DNA of 64,000 nt, taken from NCBI GenBank assembly GCA_963735465.1, contig CAVTLA010000001.1, positions 3,968,001 through 4,032,000 on the forward strand, read 5' to 3'. This document shows, in pieces, positions 48,054-57,815 of the stretch (position 1 is the first letter of the stretch; the number at the start of each line of letters is the position of its first letter). Under the pieces are notes generated by a model, which made no database searches, was not told the DNA's origin, and saw nothing but the letters and a program-made list of their open reading frames with translations. The position numbers and the translations under genes were made by a program. This stretch comes from DASZHJ01 sp963735465 (GTDB taxonomy: Bacteria > Pseudomonadota > Alphaproteobacteria > ATCC43930 > CGMCC-115725).

Positions 48054-48166
48054 GCGTCCTTCGACTCGGCGCTACGCGCCGGCTCAGGATGAGGACCATT
48101 TGTGATGGCACAAAGAACAGCTCCTCATCCTGAGCCGATCGCGCAGCGATCGAGTTCGAAGGACGC
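48054..48166. repeat. Palindromic intergenic repeat, family A copy 4
   Basis: Arms GCGTCCTTCGACTCGGCG...GCTCAGGATGAGG and CTCATCCTGAGC...GTTCGAAGGACGC around a T/A-rich centre. It lies between boxB and the co-directional reductase gene, so it may lower expression of the downstream gene. Confidence 0.9.
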
Positions 48167-48185
48167 ACGCCCTCAATCCCATCCA

Positions 48186-49454
48186 ATGCCCCTGAAGATC
48201 GCCATCGTCGGCAGCGGACCCGCCGGCTGCTATGCGGCGGAGCAGCTGGCACGGCTCGCGCCCGAGGCGGACATCGATGTCATCGACCGGCTGCCGACGC
48301 CCTACGGCCTCGTGCGCGCCGGCGTGGCGCCGGATCATCAGGGCACCAAGTCGGTGGAGCGCGTCCTCGAGCGGGCGCTGACGCGGCCGAATGTCACCTT
48401 CCACGGCGCCGTCGAGATCGGGCGCGAACTCGGCCTCGACGAGCTGCGCGCGCTCTATGACGCTGTCATCCTCGCCACCGGCGCGCCTAGCGATCGCCGC
48501 CTCGACATCCCCGGCGAGGAATTGCCGGGCGTGCACGGCTCCGGCGCCTTCACCCGCTGGATCAACGGCCATCCCGACGATGCCGATCGCGCGGTCGATC
48601 TCGATCGCATTCGCTCGGTCGTGGTGATCGGCCATGGCAACGTCGCCATCGACGTGGCGCGGGTGCTGGCGAAATCCCGCGACGAGATGGCGCGCTCGGA
48701 CCTGGCGCCATCTTCATCGAGGACGCCATCGCGCGGGCGCCTCTCGCCGAGATTCACCTCGTGGGCCGCCGTGGCGCGGCCGAAGCCAGCTTCGCCGCCG
48801 TGGAGCTCGACGAGATGGGCCGCCTCGCCCGCGCGCATCCAGTGGTGCGACCCGATGATCTCCCGCCGGCCACCGGCGCGGTGCTGGAGATCCTGCACCG
48901 CTTCGCGGCGCTCGCCGATCCCGGCAAGCCGCTGCGGCTCCCGTTTCATTTCCGCTTGAAGCCGCTGCGCTTCGAGGGCGACCAGCCATCTCGAGCGCGT
49001 CGTGTTCGAGCGCCAGCGCCTGGACGGCGACGTTTACGCGCCCACCGGCGAGACCGTGGCGATCGCCGCCGATCTCGCCGTCACCTGCATCGGCTATGAG
49101 TGCCGCGCCTGCGGCGGTCTCGCGCCTGACAGCGGCATCTTCCGCAACGACGGGGGCCGCGTCGGGCCCGGCCTCTACGTCGTCGGCTGGGCCAAGCGCG
49201 GCCCCACCGGCACCATCCCGACCAACCGCGGCGAATCCCACGCCGTCGCCGAGCGTCTCGTCGCCGAGATCGCGCCGCAAAGCCCGGCGGGACGCGCCGG
49301 GCTCCTGGCGCTGCTGCGGGACCGCGGCGTGGAGCCGGTGAGCCTCGCGGGCTGGCAGAAGCTCAGCGCGGCGGAGAAAACCCGCGCCGCCCCCGGCCGC
49401 GCGCGGGAGAAATTCCGCTCCCATGCGGAGCTGCTGGCGGCGGCCCGCGGCTAG
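48186..49454 (+). pseudogene. FAD-dependent NADPH:ferredoxin/flavodoxin reductase, FprA/adrenodoxin reductase-like (two frameshifts)
   Basis: 422 residues after repair of a one-base deletion near 48708 and a one-base insertion near 48986. FAD motif VGSGPAGCYAAEQLARLAP starts at the N-terminus; LPTPYGLVRAGVAPDHQGTK is diagnostic of the adrenodoxin reductase/FprA group. The NADPH site is VVVIGHGNVAIDVARVLAKS, then IHLVGRRGAAEASFAAVEL, and the C-terminal FAD motif is VGWAKRGPTGTIPTNRGES. Such enzymes reduce small Fe-S or flavin carriers. Downstream of boxB it is a candidate source of electrons, via the flavodoxin at 43.4 kb. The long frame upstream is the palindromic repeat, so ATG 48186 is used. 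Confidence 0.88.
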
Positions 49455-49529
49455 GCGTCGCCGGACACTGGCGCGGAACCGGCGGCTCTGCTATCGCTGC
49501 CGGCGCAACCATCGGGAGCGAGATCACCC

Positions 49530-49832
49530 ATGTCGCTTGACAGCGCCACCGCCGCGCTCCGCGCCAAGGCCGCCCTGGCCCCGAAGCTGGGCTATCGCGT
49601 GAAGTTCGATCTCGGCGACGACGGCATCATCTTCTGGGACGGCACCGAGGCGCCGCCCGCGATCGGCAATGAGGCCGGCGAGGCCGACACGACCCTCACC
49701 CTCAGCCTCGAGGATCTGCAGAAGCTCATCGAGGGCAACCTCAACCCGACACTCGCCTACATGACCGGCAAGCTCAAGGTGGAAGGCTCCATGGGCGTCG
49801 CCCTCAAGATCAGCCAGCTCCTGGAAGACTGA
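49530..49832 (+). CDS. SCP-2 sterol-transfer family protein
   Basis: 100-residue stand-alone SCP-2 domain. Landmarks are YRVKFDLGDDGIIFWDGTE, TLTLSLEDLQKLIEGNLNPT and the C-terminal AYMTGKLKVEGSMGVALKIS, all typical of SCP-2. The fold binds hydrophobic ligands such as acyl-CoA esters. It lies 75 bp after the reductase and closes the box cluster; binding of an aromatic-CoA intermediate is an attractive but untested idea. Confidence 0.9.
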   Translation: MSLDSATAALRAKAALAPKLGYRVKFDLGDDGIIFWDGTEAPPAIGNEAGEADTTLTLSLEDLQKLIEGNLNPTLAYMTGKLKVEGSMGVALKISQLLED

Positions 49833-49963
49833 GCGGCGATCCCGCCCGGAGCGGGATTCCAAAAGCGGCGCGCATATCGCGCGAGGGATCACCAACAATT
49901 TGGTTCGCAGGATTTCGCCCCCGGGCTAGAACTAGGCGCTATCCACGTGATCGGAGGGGGACC

Positions 49964-51466
49964 ATGAAACGGCATCTGGTGGCCGCGGCGGCGGTGCTAT
50001 TGCTCGCCAACGGCGCGGCCTATGGGCAGGCCTTGCGCATCGGCCTGGCGGAGGATCCCGATACCCTCGATCCCGCGAAGAACTGGAGCTTCGTCGGCCG
50101 CGTGGTGCTGATGTCCACCTGCGAGAAGCTGGTGGACATCGCGCCGGACACCAGCTTCGTGCCGCAGCTGGCGCTGTCCTGGCAGACCTCCGAGGACGGC
50201 AAGGCGCTGACCCTGAAGCTGCGCCCCGGCGTCGCCTACTCCGACGGCGAGCCCTTCAACGCCGCCGCGGTCAAGTTCAACATCGAGCGCGAGCTCACGC
50301 TCCCGGGCAGCCGCCGCAAGGCGGAGATATCGGCCGTCACCGGCGCCACCGTGATCGACGACCTCACCGTGCGCATCGACATGAAGGAGCCCTACGCGCC
50401 GCTGCTGGCGCAGTTTGCCGACCGCGCCGGCATGATGGTGTCGCCGAAGGCGGCCGCGGCGCCCGACGCCAAGCTCGACAACCAGCCGGTCTGCGTCGGT
50501 CCCTATCGCGTCACCGAGCGCGTGGCCCAGGACCGCATCGTGCTGGAGCGGGTGCCGACCTTCTGGGACAAGGACAAGTTCCATTTCGACAAGCTGACGT
50601 TCATTCCAGTGCCGGACGGCGCCGTGCGTCTCGCCAATCTGAAGGCGGGCCAGCTCGATTTCATCGAGCGCATCCTGCCGAGCGACGTGCCTGCCGTGAA
50701 GGCGGACCCGAAGCTGGCGCTGGCCGCGGCGGTGAGCCTGGGTTATCAGGGCATCACCATCAATATCGACAACGGGCCCAAGGCGAACCCCGCCTTCAAG
50801 CACAGGGAGGTCCGCGAGGCGCTCAGCCTGGCGATCGACCGCGAGGCCCTGAACCAGGTCGCCTTCGGTGGCCAGTTCATTCCCGGCAATCAGGCGCAGT
50901 CGCCGCAGAACCGGTACTACAACAAGGATTTCCCGGTGCCGAAGCGCGATGTCGCCAAGGCGAAGGCACTGCTGAAGCAGGCGGGCTATGACCGCGTCAA
51001 GCTGAAGCTGCTGGTGCCCAACGGCACCGAGACCACCCAGGTGGCACAGATCCTCCAGGCGATGACGGCGGAGGCCGGCATCGACCTGGAGCTGCAGTCG
51101 ATCGAGTTCATCAGCATGCTGCAGCAGGCGAAGGACGGGAATTCAGAGGCGGATCTCGTGGGCTGGAGCGGCCGCGTCGATCCCGACGGCAACATCTCGA
51201 TCCTGCTCGGCTGCAACTACCCCGGCAACGACGGGCACTTCTGCAACGCCGACCTCGACGCGGCCCTGGCGGAGGGCCGCGCCAGCAGCGACCCGGAGAA
51301 GCGCCTCGTCGCCTATGCCCAGGTAGAGAAGGTGATCGCGACGGAGAACCCGATCATCTACCTCTATCACCCCCAGTACATGTTCGCTTACAGCGCGAAG
51401 CTCGCGGGCTTCGTCCCCTATCCCGACGGGATCATCCGCCTGCGCAACGTGTCGATGAAGCAGTAG
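49964..51466 (+). CDS. ABC transporter substrate-binding protein, family 5
   Basis: 500 residues with a Sec signal peptide (1-22, ending NGAAYGQA). The mature part opens LRIGLAEDPDTLDPAKNWSF and has LKLRPGVAYSDGEPFNAAAV and VCVGPYRVTERVAQDRIVLE, typical of the DppA/OppA class. The ligand is likely a peptide or glycoside-like molecule. The next genes encode a fused permease and an ATPase of the nitrate/sulfonate type, not Dpp-type permeases, so whether they work together is unclear. A GGAGGGG site precedes the ATG. Confidence 0.92.
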   Translation: MKRHLVAAAAVLLLANGAAYGQALRIGLAEDPDTLDPAKNWSFVGRVVLMSTCEKLVDIAPDTSFVPQLALSWQTSEDGKALTLKLRPGVAYSDGEPFNAAAVKFNIERELTLPGSRRKAEISAVTGATVIDDLTVRIDMKEPYAPLLAQFADRAGMMVSPKAAAAPDAKLDNQPVCVGPYRVTERVAQDRIVLERVPTFWDKDKFHFDKLTFIPVPDGAVRLANLKAGQLDFIERILPSDVPAVKADPKLALAAAVSLGYQGITINIDNGPKANPAFKHREVREALSLAIDREALNQVAFGGQFIPGNQAQSPQNRYYNKDFPVPKRDVAKAKALLKQAGYDRVKLKLLVPNGTETTQVAQILQAMTAEAGIDLELQSIEFISMLQQAKDGNSEADLVGWSGRVDPDGNISILLGCNYPGNDGHFCNADLDAALAEGRASSDPEKRLVAYAQVEKVIATENPIIYLYHPQYMFAYSAKLAGFVPYPDGIIRLRNVSMKQ

Positions 51467-51609
51467 CCCGCGCCGGCACCGCCGAAACATTAATCATGAC
51501 GGCGCGATGACGCCGTGATTCTCCGCCGCCGCGTCGCTTTTGCGCTTCGCGCCCGCGCGGTCCTGGGCTAAACCTCGCCTCGCGCAATCCGGGATCGGGC
51601 GGGGTCGAA

Positions 51610-53349
51610 ATGGCACAGCGGTGGGGGCTGCCGGTCGTCGCATGGCCCCGCCGCCTGCGGCCCAATTTCTGGGACTTGATCGCGCTGCCGCTGGCAATCG
51701 GCCTCGTGGCGCTGATCGCCTGGAGCAGCCAGCAGATGAGCGTGCCCTTCGCCGAGGGGCAGCAGATCACCATCTCCCTCAGCCCCTGGAAGCTGCCGGA
51801 ATACGGGCTCCGGACGGTGATGCGGATGCTGATCGCGCTCGCGGTCTCCCTGGTCTTCAGCCTCGCCTACGCGGCGCTGGCGGCGAAGAGCCGGCGGGCG
51901 GAGAAGCTGCTGATCCCGGTCCTGGACGTGCTGCAGTCGGTGCCGATCCTGGGCTTCCTCTCCATCACCGTCACCGGCTTCATTGCCCTCTTTCCGGGCA
52001 GCCTGCTGGGCTACGAGTGCGCGGCGATCTTCGCGATCTTCACCTCCCAGGCGTGGAACATGACGTTCAGCCTCTACCAGTCCTTCCTGGGCGTGCCGAA
52101 CGACCTGCGCGAGGCGGCGCGCATGTATCACCTGTCGCCGTGGCACAGCTTCTGGCAGCTCGAGGTGCCTTACGCGATCCCGCAGCTGGTCTGGAACATG
52201 ATGATGTCGGTGTCCGGCGGCTGGTTCTTCGTGGTGGCCTCGGAGGCGATCACCGTCGCCGGCCACAACACCCAGCTGCCCGGCATCGGCTCCTACATCG
52301 CCGCCGCCACCGACAAGCGGGACTATGTGGCGGTGGGCTACGCCATCCTGGCGATGCTCGTCTTCATCCTGCTCTACGACCAGCTGCTGTTCCGGCCGCT
52401 GCTCGCCTGGTCCCAGCGCTTCAAGATCGAGGCGATCACCGAGGGCGAGGGCGAGCGCGCCTGGTTCCTCACCATGCTGCAGCGGGCGCGCTTCTTCCGG
52501 CTGATGCGGCGGATCAGCGACATGCTGGCGCTGGGGTTCTCGCGCTGGACCCGGAGGAAAGGGCCGCCCCGGCCACGCCAGCAGCGCGCGCCCGGCCCCC
52601 ATGGGGTCTGGCTCGATCGCGCCTGGAGCGCGGTCCTCGTGCTGGCCGCACTCACCTCGCTCTATTACATCGCGATCTTCGTCACCGGCGAGATCGGCCT
52701 CGACGAAGTCGGGCACGTCCTGCTGCTGGGGCTCGCCACGCTGCTGCGGGTCACGGTGCTGATCGCGCTGGCCTCGGTGGTCTGGGTTCCCGTCGGCGTC
52801 TGGATCGGGCTCAGGCCCGCGGTCGCCCACCGCGCCCAGCCGGTGGTGCAGTTCCTGTCGGCCTTTCCCGCCAACCTGTTCTTCCCGATCGCGGTGGGAT
52901 TGATCTCCGCCTACCACCTCAACGTGGAGATCTGGCTCTCGCCGCTGATGATCCTGGGCGCCCAGTGGTACATCCTCTTCAACGTGATCGCGGGAACCCT
53001 GGCGCTGCCCACCGACTATCAGTACGTGGCCGGCAATTTCGGCGTCACCGGCTGGCTCTGGTGGCGGCGCTTCATCCTGCCCGGCATTTTCCCGGCCTAT
53101 ATCACCGGCGCCATCACCGCGTCGGGCGGCGCCTGGAACGCGTCCATCGTCTCCGAGGTGGTGAAGTGGGGCGACACGCAATACGCCGCCACCGGCGTCG
53201 GCGCCTATATCGCGAAATGGACGGAGACCGGCGACTTCCCGCGGATCGCGCTGGGCATCACCGTGCTGAGCCTCTATGTCCTACTGTGCAATCGCCTGCT
53301 CTGGCGCCGGCTCTACGCGCTCGCCGAAGAGCGGCTGCGCCTGGATTGA
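51610..53349 (+). CDS. ABC transporter permease, tandem-duplicated (nitrate/sulfonate/bicarbonate type)
   Basis: 579 residues made of two BPD-type permease units in one chain. Half one (about 1-300) has the EAA loop LREAARMYHLSPWHSFWQLE; half two (about 330-579) has the matching loop YVAGNFGVTGWLWWRRFILP. Each half has about six TM segments, linked by an Arg/Pro-rich cytoplasmic stretch (TRRKGPPRPRQQRAPGPHG). A single chain could thus form the whole channel. It is followed, after seven bases, by an ATPase carrying a C-terminal regulatory domain, the usual partner of this permease type. Confidence 0.9.
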   Translation: MAQRWGLPVVAWPRRLRPNFWDLIALPLAIGLVALIAWSSQQMSVPFAEGQQITISLSPWKLPEYGLRTVMRMLIALAVSLVFSLAYAALAAKSRRAEKLLIPVLDVLQSVPILGFLSITVTGFIALFPGSLLGYECAAIFAIFTSQAWNMTFSLYQSFLGVPNDLREAARMYHLSPWHSFWQLEVPYAIPQLVWNMMMSVSGGWFFVVASEAITVAGHNTQLPGIGSYIAAATDKRDYVAVGYAILAMLVFILLYDQLLFRPLLAWSQRFKIEAITEGEGERAWFLTMLQRARFFRLMRRISDMLALGFSRWTRRKGPPRPRQQRAPGPHGVWLDRAWSAVLVLAALTSLYYIAIFVTGEIGLDEVGHVLLLGLATLLRVTVLIALASVVWVPVGVWIGLRPAVAHRAQPVVQFLSAFPANLFFPIAVGLISAYHLNVEIWLSPLMILGAQWYILFNVIAGTLALPTDYQYVAGNFGVTGWLWWRRFILPGIFPAYITGAITASGGAWNASIVSEVVKWGDTQYAATGVGAYIAKWTETGDFPRIALGITVLSLYVLLCNRLLWRRLYALAEERLRLD

Positions 53350-53356
53350 GGGACCC

Positions 53357-54658
53357 ATGAGCGAGACCCAACCGCTGCTGTCCACCACGGCCCTCTGCAA
53401 GACCTATCGCACCGCCGACCGCGCCGGGCGGCTGGTGCTGGACCACATCGACTTCTGCCTCCGGGAAGGCGAGATCGTCGCCATCCTCGGCAAATCGGGC
53501 TCGGGCAAATCCACCTTCCTCAGGGCGATCGCCGGGTTGATGCCGCCGAGCGAGGGGGTGGTGACATATCGCGGGACCCCCGTGGAGGCGCCGGTCACCG
53601 GCATCGCCATGGTGTTCCAGACCTTCGCGCTCTTCCCCTGGCTCACCGTCCTCGGCAACGTCGAGCTCGGCCTCGAGGCCCAGGGCGTGGCGCTCGCCGA
53701 GCGGCGCCAGCGCGCCATCGGCGCCATCGACCTCATCGGCCTCGACGGCTATGAGTCCGCCTATCCCAAGGAGCTCTCCGGCGGCATGCGCCAGCGCGTG
53801 GGCTTCGCCCGCGCCCTCGTGGTCAATCCCGACGTGCTGCTGCTGGACGAGCCGTTCTCCGCCCTCGACGTGCTGACCGCCGAGACGCTGCGCGGCGATC
53901 TCATGGAGCTCTGGGTGCAGCGGCGCGTTCCCACCAAGGGCGTGGTCTTCGTCTCCCACAACATCGAGGAGGCGGTGGAGATCGCCGACCGCATCCTGAT
54001 CTTCTCCAGCGACCCCGGCCGCATCCGCGCCGAGATCCCGGTGCCGCTGCCGCGCCCGCGCGATCCCGGCACGCCCGCCTTCCGCCAGATCGTCGATCAG
54101 GTCTACACCATCCTGACCACGGTGCCCGGCCGCGAGCCCGGCAAGCGCGGCGTGCAGGCGACACAGATCGGCATCGCCTACCGCCTGCCGCCGGCCTCGA
54201 TCCAGCAGCTCATGGGTCTCCTCGACACGCTGGTCGCCGATCCCTTCAACGGCCGCGCCGACCTGCCGCACCTCGCCGAGACCATCGACCTCGCGGTGGA
54301 CGATCTCTTCCCGCTGCTGGAGACGCTGCAGATCCTGGGCTTCGCCCAGGTCGGCGGCGGCGACATCGAGGCGACCGCCGCCGGCCGCGCCATCGCCGAG
54401 GCGGACATGCTGAAGCGCAAGCAGATCTTCGCCGAGCACCTGCTGCGCTATGTGCCCCTCATCGCCCACATCCGCCGGGTGCTGGACGAGCGGCCCGGCC
54501 ACTCCGCGCCCGGCGCGCGCTTCCTCAGCGAGCTCGAGGATCACCTGAGCGAGGAGGATGCGAGCGAGGTGTTCGACACCGTGGTCAACTGGGCGCGTTA
54601 CGCCGAGCTCTTCGCCTACGACTACGACCGGGCGGTCCTCAGCCTCGAGAATCCCTAG
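53357..54658 (+). CDS. ABC transporter ATP-binding protein with C-terminal AAA-associated domain
   Basis: 433 residues. The ATPase domain (1-265) has Walker A LGKSGSGKSTFLRAIAG (44-60), Q-loop MVFQTFALFPWLTVLGNVEL, signature LSGGMRQRVGFARALV and Walker B VLLLDEPFSALDV, then FVSHNIEEAVEIADR. The extension (about 285-433: IAYRLPPASIQQLMGLLDTL through LSEEDASEVFDTVVNWARYA) matches the AAA-associated C-terminal domain found in nitrate/sulfonate-type ATPases, presumed regulatory. The ATG at 53357 is preferred because the upstream frame overlaps the permease coding end. It is coupled to the fused permease. Confidence 0.9.
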   Translation: MSETQPLLSTTALCKTYRTADRAGRLVLDHIDFCLREGEIVAILGKSGSGKSTFLRAIAGLMPPSEGVVTYRGTPVEAPVTGIAMVFQTFALFPWLTVLGNVELGLEAQGVALAERRQRAIGAIDLIGLDGYESAYPKELSGGMRQRVGFARALVVNPDVLLLDEPFSALDVLTAETLRGDLMELWVQRRVPTKGVVFVSHNIEEAVEIADRILIFSSDPGRIRAEIPVPLPRPRDPGTPAFRQIVDQVYTILTTVPGREPGKRGVQATQIGIAYRLPPASIQQLMGLLDTLVADPFNGRADLPHLAETIDLAVDDLFPLLETLQILGFAQVGGGDIEATAAGRAIAEADMLKRKQIFAEHLLRYVPLIAHIRRVLDERPGHSAPGARFLSELEDHLSEEDASEVFDTVVNWARYAELFAYDYDRAVLSLENP

Positions 54659-54673
54659 GCTCACGCAGCATCG

Positions 54674-55858
54674 ATGCTGAAACCGGAGTCCTGGGGGCTG
54701 ACCTTTCTGCTGGGCGCGCTCGCCGGCGTGACCGCGCTCGCCGTCGACATGAGCCTGCCGACGCTGCCGTTCATCACCGAGGTTTTCGCCACCAGCACCG
54801 ACAGCGTGCAGCTGACGCTGAGCCTGTTCCTGGTGGGCTATGCGGGCGGACAGCTGTTCTGCGGCCCGCTCTCCGACCGCATCGGGCGGCGCCGCGTGCT
54901 GATCGGCGGCCTCACGGTCTATGCGCTGGCGGGCTTCGCTTGCGCGGCGAGCCCCAGCATCCACGTGCTGGTGGCGGCGCGGCTGGTGCAGGGTCTCGGC
55001 GCCTGCGTCGGGCCGGTGCTGGGCCGGGCGGTGGTGCGCGATCACCTCACGGGGCACCGCGCCTCGCAGACGCTCTCCTACATCACCCTGGTCATGAGCG
55101 TGGCGCCCCTCGCGGCGCCGATTCTGGGCGGCTTCCTCCTCAATAATTTCGGCTGGACGGCGATCTTCGTGTTCCTGGGCGCCTTCGGGACGGTGCTGCT
55201 CGCCGCCACCGTCCTGCTGTTTCCGGAATCCCTCAAGAGCCCCGACCGCGAGGCGCTGCGCCTGGCGCGGATCGCCGCCAACGCCCACGCCTTCTTCAGC
55301 AACCGGCACTGCGTGGGCTATTCCCTCATCAACGCCTTCGTCTTCGCTGGCATGTTCTCGTTCATCTCCGGCTCGCCCTTCGTCCTCATCGAGGTCTATG
55401 GCGTGCCGCCGGGGCAGTTCGGCTTCTATTTCGCCATGGGCGCGGTAGGGCTGGTCATCGGCGCCACCCTCAACAGCCGCCTGGTGCACCGGGTCACCGG
55501 CGAGCGGGTGATGCAGGCGGGCTTCGTGCTGTTGCTGGTGGCGGGGGCGGCGCTGCTGGTGGTGGCCGGGACGCGCTGGGGCGGCGCGCTTGCCCTCGTC
55601 TTCCCGATGCTGCTCTACGTGATGGCCCTCGGCCTCATCCTCCCCAACGCCACCGCCGCCGCCATGGAGCCCCTCCCGCACATGGCGGGAATGGCCGCCT
55701 CCTTCATGGGCGCGATCCAGATGGGCAGCGGCAGCCTCTCCGGCTACATCGTGGCCGCGCTCTACAACGGCACGCCGATGCCGATGGCCGGCATGCTCGC
55801 GGCGATGGGGGCCTGCGCGGTGCTGAGCTATCTGCTGCTGGTGAGACGGCGGGTGTAG
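54674..55858 (+). CDS. Bcr/CflA family MFS drug-resistance transporter
   Basis: 394 residues with 12 predicted TM segments. The N-terminus LLGALAGVTALAVDMSLPTL carries the Bcr/CflA-type acidic residue in TM1; motif A is GGQLFCGPLSDRIGRRRVLI and motif C is LVMSVAPLAAPILGGFLL. Such proteins export bicyclomycin, sulfonamides, peptides or cysteine using the proton gradient. It starts 15 bp after the ATPase and may be co-transcribed, but has no clear functional link. A family B palindrome follows. Confidence 0.92.
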   Translation: MLKPESWGLTFLLGALAGVTALAVDMSLPTLPFITEVFATSTDSVQLTLSLFLVGYAGGQLFCGPLSDRIGRRRVLIGGLTVYALAGFACAASPSIHVLVAARLVQGLGACVGPVLGRAVVRDHLTGHRASQTLSYITLVMSVAPLAAPILGGFLLNNFGWTAIFVFLGAFGTVLLAATVLLFPESLKSPDREALRLARIAANAHAFFSNRHCVGYSLINAFVFAGMFSFISGSPFVLIEVYGVPPGQFGFYFAMGAVGLVIGATLNSRLVHRVTGERVMQAGFVLLLVAGAALLVVAGTRWGGALALVFPMLLYVMALGLILPNATAAAMEPLPHMAGMAASFMGAIQMGSGSLSGYIVAALYNGTPMPMAGMLAAMGACAVLSYLLLVRRRV

Positions 55859-55886
55859 GCGACGGCCCGCTCTGTATTCTTACGTC

Positions 55887-55968
55887 CGTCATGGCCGGGC
55901 TTGACCCGGCCATCCACGTCTTTGCGGCGGGAAAGTCGTGGATGCCCGGCTCAAGGCCGGGCATGACG
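55887..55968. repeat. Palindromic intergenic repeat, family B copy 2
   Basis: Left arm CGTCATGGCCGGGCTTGAC..., right arm ...AAGGCCGGGCATGACG, with inner CCATCCACG and CGTGGATGCC. It lies between the convergent Bcr/CflA transporter and lysS genes, where it may end transcription from both sides. Confidence 0.9.
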
Positions 55969-55987
55969 AAACGAGAAAAGCAGAGCG

Positions 55988-57470
55988 CTATGATCGCGGC
56001 CGCATGGTCGGGAACGCGATGACGTCGCGGATCGAGGGGCTGTTGGTGAGGATCATGACCAGCCGGTCGATGCCGAGGCCGAGGCCGCCGGCGGGCGGCA
56101 TGCCGTATTCGAGGGCGGTGACGTAGTCGGCATCGAGGCGCTGCGCTTCCTCGTCGCCCTTCGCGCGCTCGCGCCATCTGCGCCTCGAAGCGGGCGAGCT
56201 GATCGAGGGGATCGTTGATCTCCGAGAAGGCGTTCGCCACTTCCCAGCCGTTGATGTAGGTCTCGAACCGCTCGGTGAGGCGGGGATCGTCGCGGTCCGC
56301 CTTCGCCAGCGGCGAGATCTCCCGGGGCAGCCGCGTCACGTGGATCGGCTGGATCAAGCTGTCCTCGACCTTGTGGGCGAAGACGGCTTCCAGCGCGCGG
56401 CCCCAGCCCGACGTCGGGTGGATGTCGGCGCCCATCGCCTCCGCCTGCTCGCGCGCGGCCGCATCGTCGGCGATGGCCATGAAATCGACGCCGGTCTTCT
56501 CCCGCACCAGCTCCGCCATCGACTTGCGCGGCCAGGGCGGCGTCAGGTCGATGGTCTTGTCGCCGTAGGCGACGACGAGGCCGCCGGTCACCTCCTGCGC
56601 CGCGGCGGTGACGAGATCCTCGGTGATCGCGATCATCGCGGTGTAGTCGACGAAGGCCTGGTAGAGCTCGAGGGTGGTGAACTCGGGATTGTGCCGGGGC
56701 GAGATGCCCTCGTTGCGGAAGCAGCGGTTGATCTCGAACACGATGTCGGCGATCCCGCCCACCAGCAGCCGCTTCAGGTGCAGCTCCGGCGCGATGCGGA
56801 GATAGAGATCCATGTCGAGGGCGTTGTGGTGGGTGATGAAGGGCTTGGCCGAGGCGCCGCCGGGAATGGTGTGCAGCATCGGCGTCTCGACCTCGAGCGC
56901 GCCGCGCTCGGTCAGCACGCGGCGGAACACCTGCACCACGCGGCTGCGCTTGCGCAGCGTGTCGCGGGCTGCCTCGGTCACGATGAGGTCGACGTAGCGC
57001 TGGCGGTAGCGGGTCTCGATGTCGGCGAGGCCGTGGTACTTCTCGGGGAGCGGCAGCAGCGCCTTCGCCAGCAGCGTGACCTTCTCCGCGTTCACCGTGA
57101 GCTCGCCCCGGGGCGTGCGCCGCACCAGCCCTTCGACGCCGATGATGTCGCCGAGATCGAGGAGGCGCACCAAAGCGAGCTGCTGCTCGCTCAAGTGATC
57201 CTTGTGGGAGAAGACCTGGATCTTGCCTGATGTGTCGTGCAGGTCGATGAACATGCCGCTGTTGCGCGACGAGCGGATGCGGCCGGCGATGCGCACGCGG
57301 TCCTCGGTGACGGTGCCCACGGGGAGCGCTTCGTAGCGCCGGGCGAGATCCGCCGCCATCGCCGTGACAGGATAGGAATAGGGATAAGCCTCGACACCGA
57401 GCTTCCGGAGCGCGTCCAGCTTCTCCAGGCGCACCGCGCGATAGTCGCCCTCGTCGTTCGTCTCCGCCAC
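55988..57470 (-). pseudogene. lysS: Class II lysyl-tRNA synthetase (one frameshift near the C-terminus)
   Basis: Charges tRNA-Lys. 493 residues after removal of one base near 56170. The OB-fold anticodon domain (VRIAGRIRSSRNSGMFIDLH) is followed by class II motif 1 region KRSRVVQVFRRVLTERGALE, motif 2 FEINRCFRNEGISPRHNPEF, and, after the shift, motif 3 GLGLGIDRLVMILTNSPSIR with the ending VIAFPTMRP. Start is GTG at 57470 with GGGAG upstream. Because lysS is normally essential and motif 3 is cut off by the +1 shift, an error in the sequence is more likely than a dead gene. Confidence 0.92.
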
Positions 57471-57556
57471 GCCCGCAACTCTCCCGCCGGAATTTTACAG
57501 CGCGCCTGTTGTAGCGGTTTGTGACGAAAGCGCAACGGGTCGGAGATCGCGGGGAG

Positions 57557-57747
57557 TTTCACCACGGAGACACGGAGGACACGGAGAAGAACGCCGCCCC
57601 CTCTTTCCTGCCCGTCATGCCCGGCCTTGAGCCGGGCATCCACGTCTCGCGCCCGAAAAGCTCGTGGATGGCCGGGTCAAGCCCGGCCATGACGGTAGTG
57701 ATGAGACTTCTCTTCCTTCTTCGTGTCCTCCGCGTCTCCGTGATGAA
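57557..57747. repeat. Nested double palindrome upstream of lysS
   Basis: Outer arms of about 32 bp: left contains CACGGAGACACGGAGGACAC (57563-57582), right is its near-complement ending TCTCCGTGATGAAA. They enclose a family B palindrome. The whole 190-bp block can fold as one large cruciform. It lies between divergent lysS and the riboswitch-controlled importer. Confidence 0.8.
57613..57694. repeat. Palindromic intergenic repeat, family B copy 3
   Basis: Left arm CGTCATGCCCGGCCTTGAG..., right arm ...GTCAAGCCCGGCCATGACG, inverted in orientation relative to the copies at 10.97 and 55.9 kb. It is inserted between the two arms of the outer repeat at 57557-57747. Confidence 0.88.
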
Positions 57748-57782
57748 AGTAATAACGCGAGAAAAATGTATAATATATCATA

Positions 57783-57811
57783 TTGACACTCTTCATCGGT
57801 CAATTTAGGTT
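57783..57811 (+). promoter_or_regulatory. Promoter of the SAM-II-controlled importer
   Basis: A perfect TTGACA (57783-57788) and TAGGTT (57806-57811) are separated by 17 bases. Predicted transcription start is about 57818, exactly the first base of the riboswitch P1 stem. The surrounding 60 bp are unusually AT-rich for this genome. Confidence 0.65.
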
Positions 57812-57815
57812 TTCG

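Noticed and set aside
57613..57747. CRISPR-like or transposon end structure from the repeats before the riboswitch
   Set aside because: There is no regular spacer-repeat array, no cas gene and no transposase. The arms are inverted, not direct, repeats.
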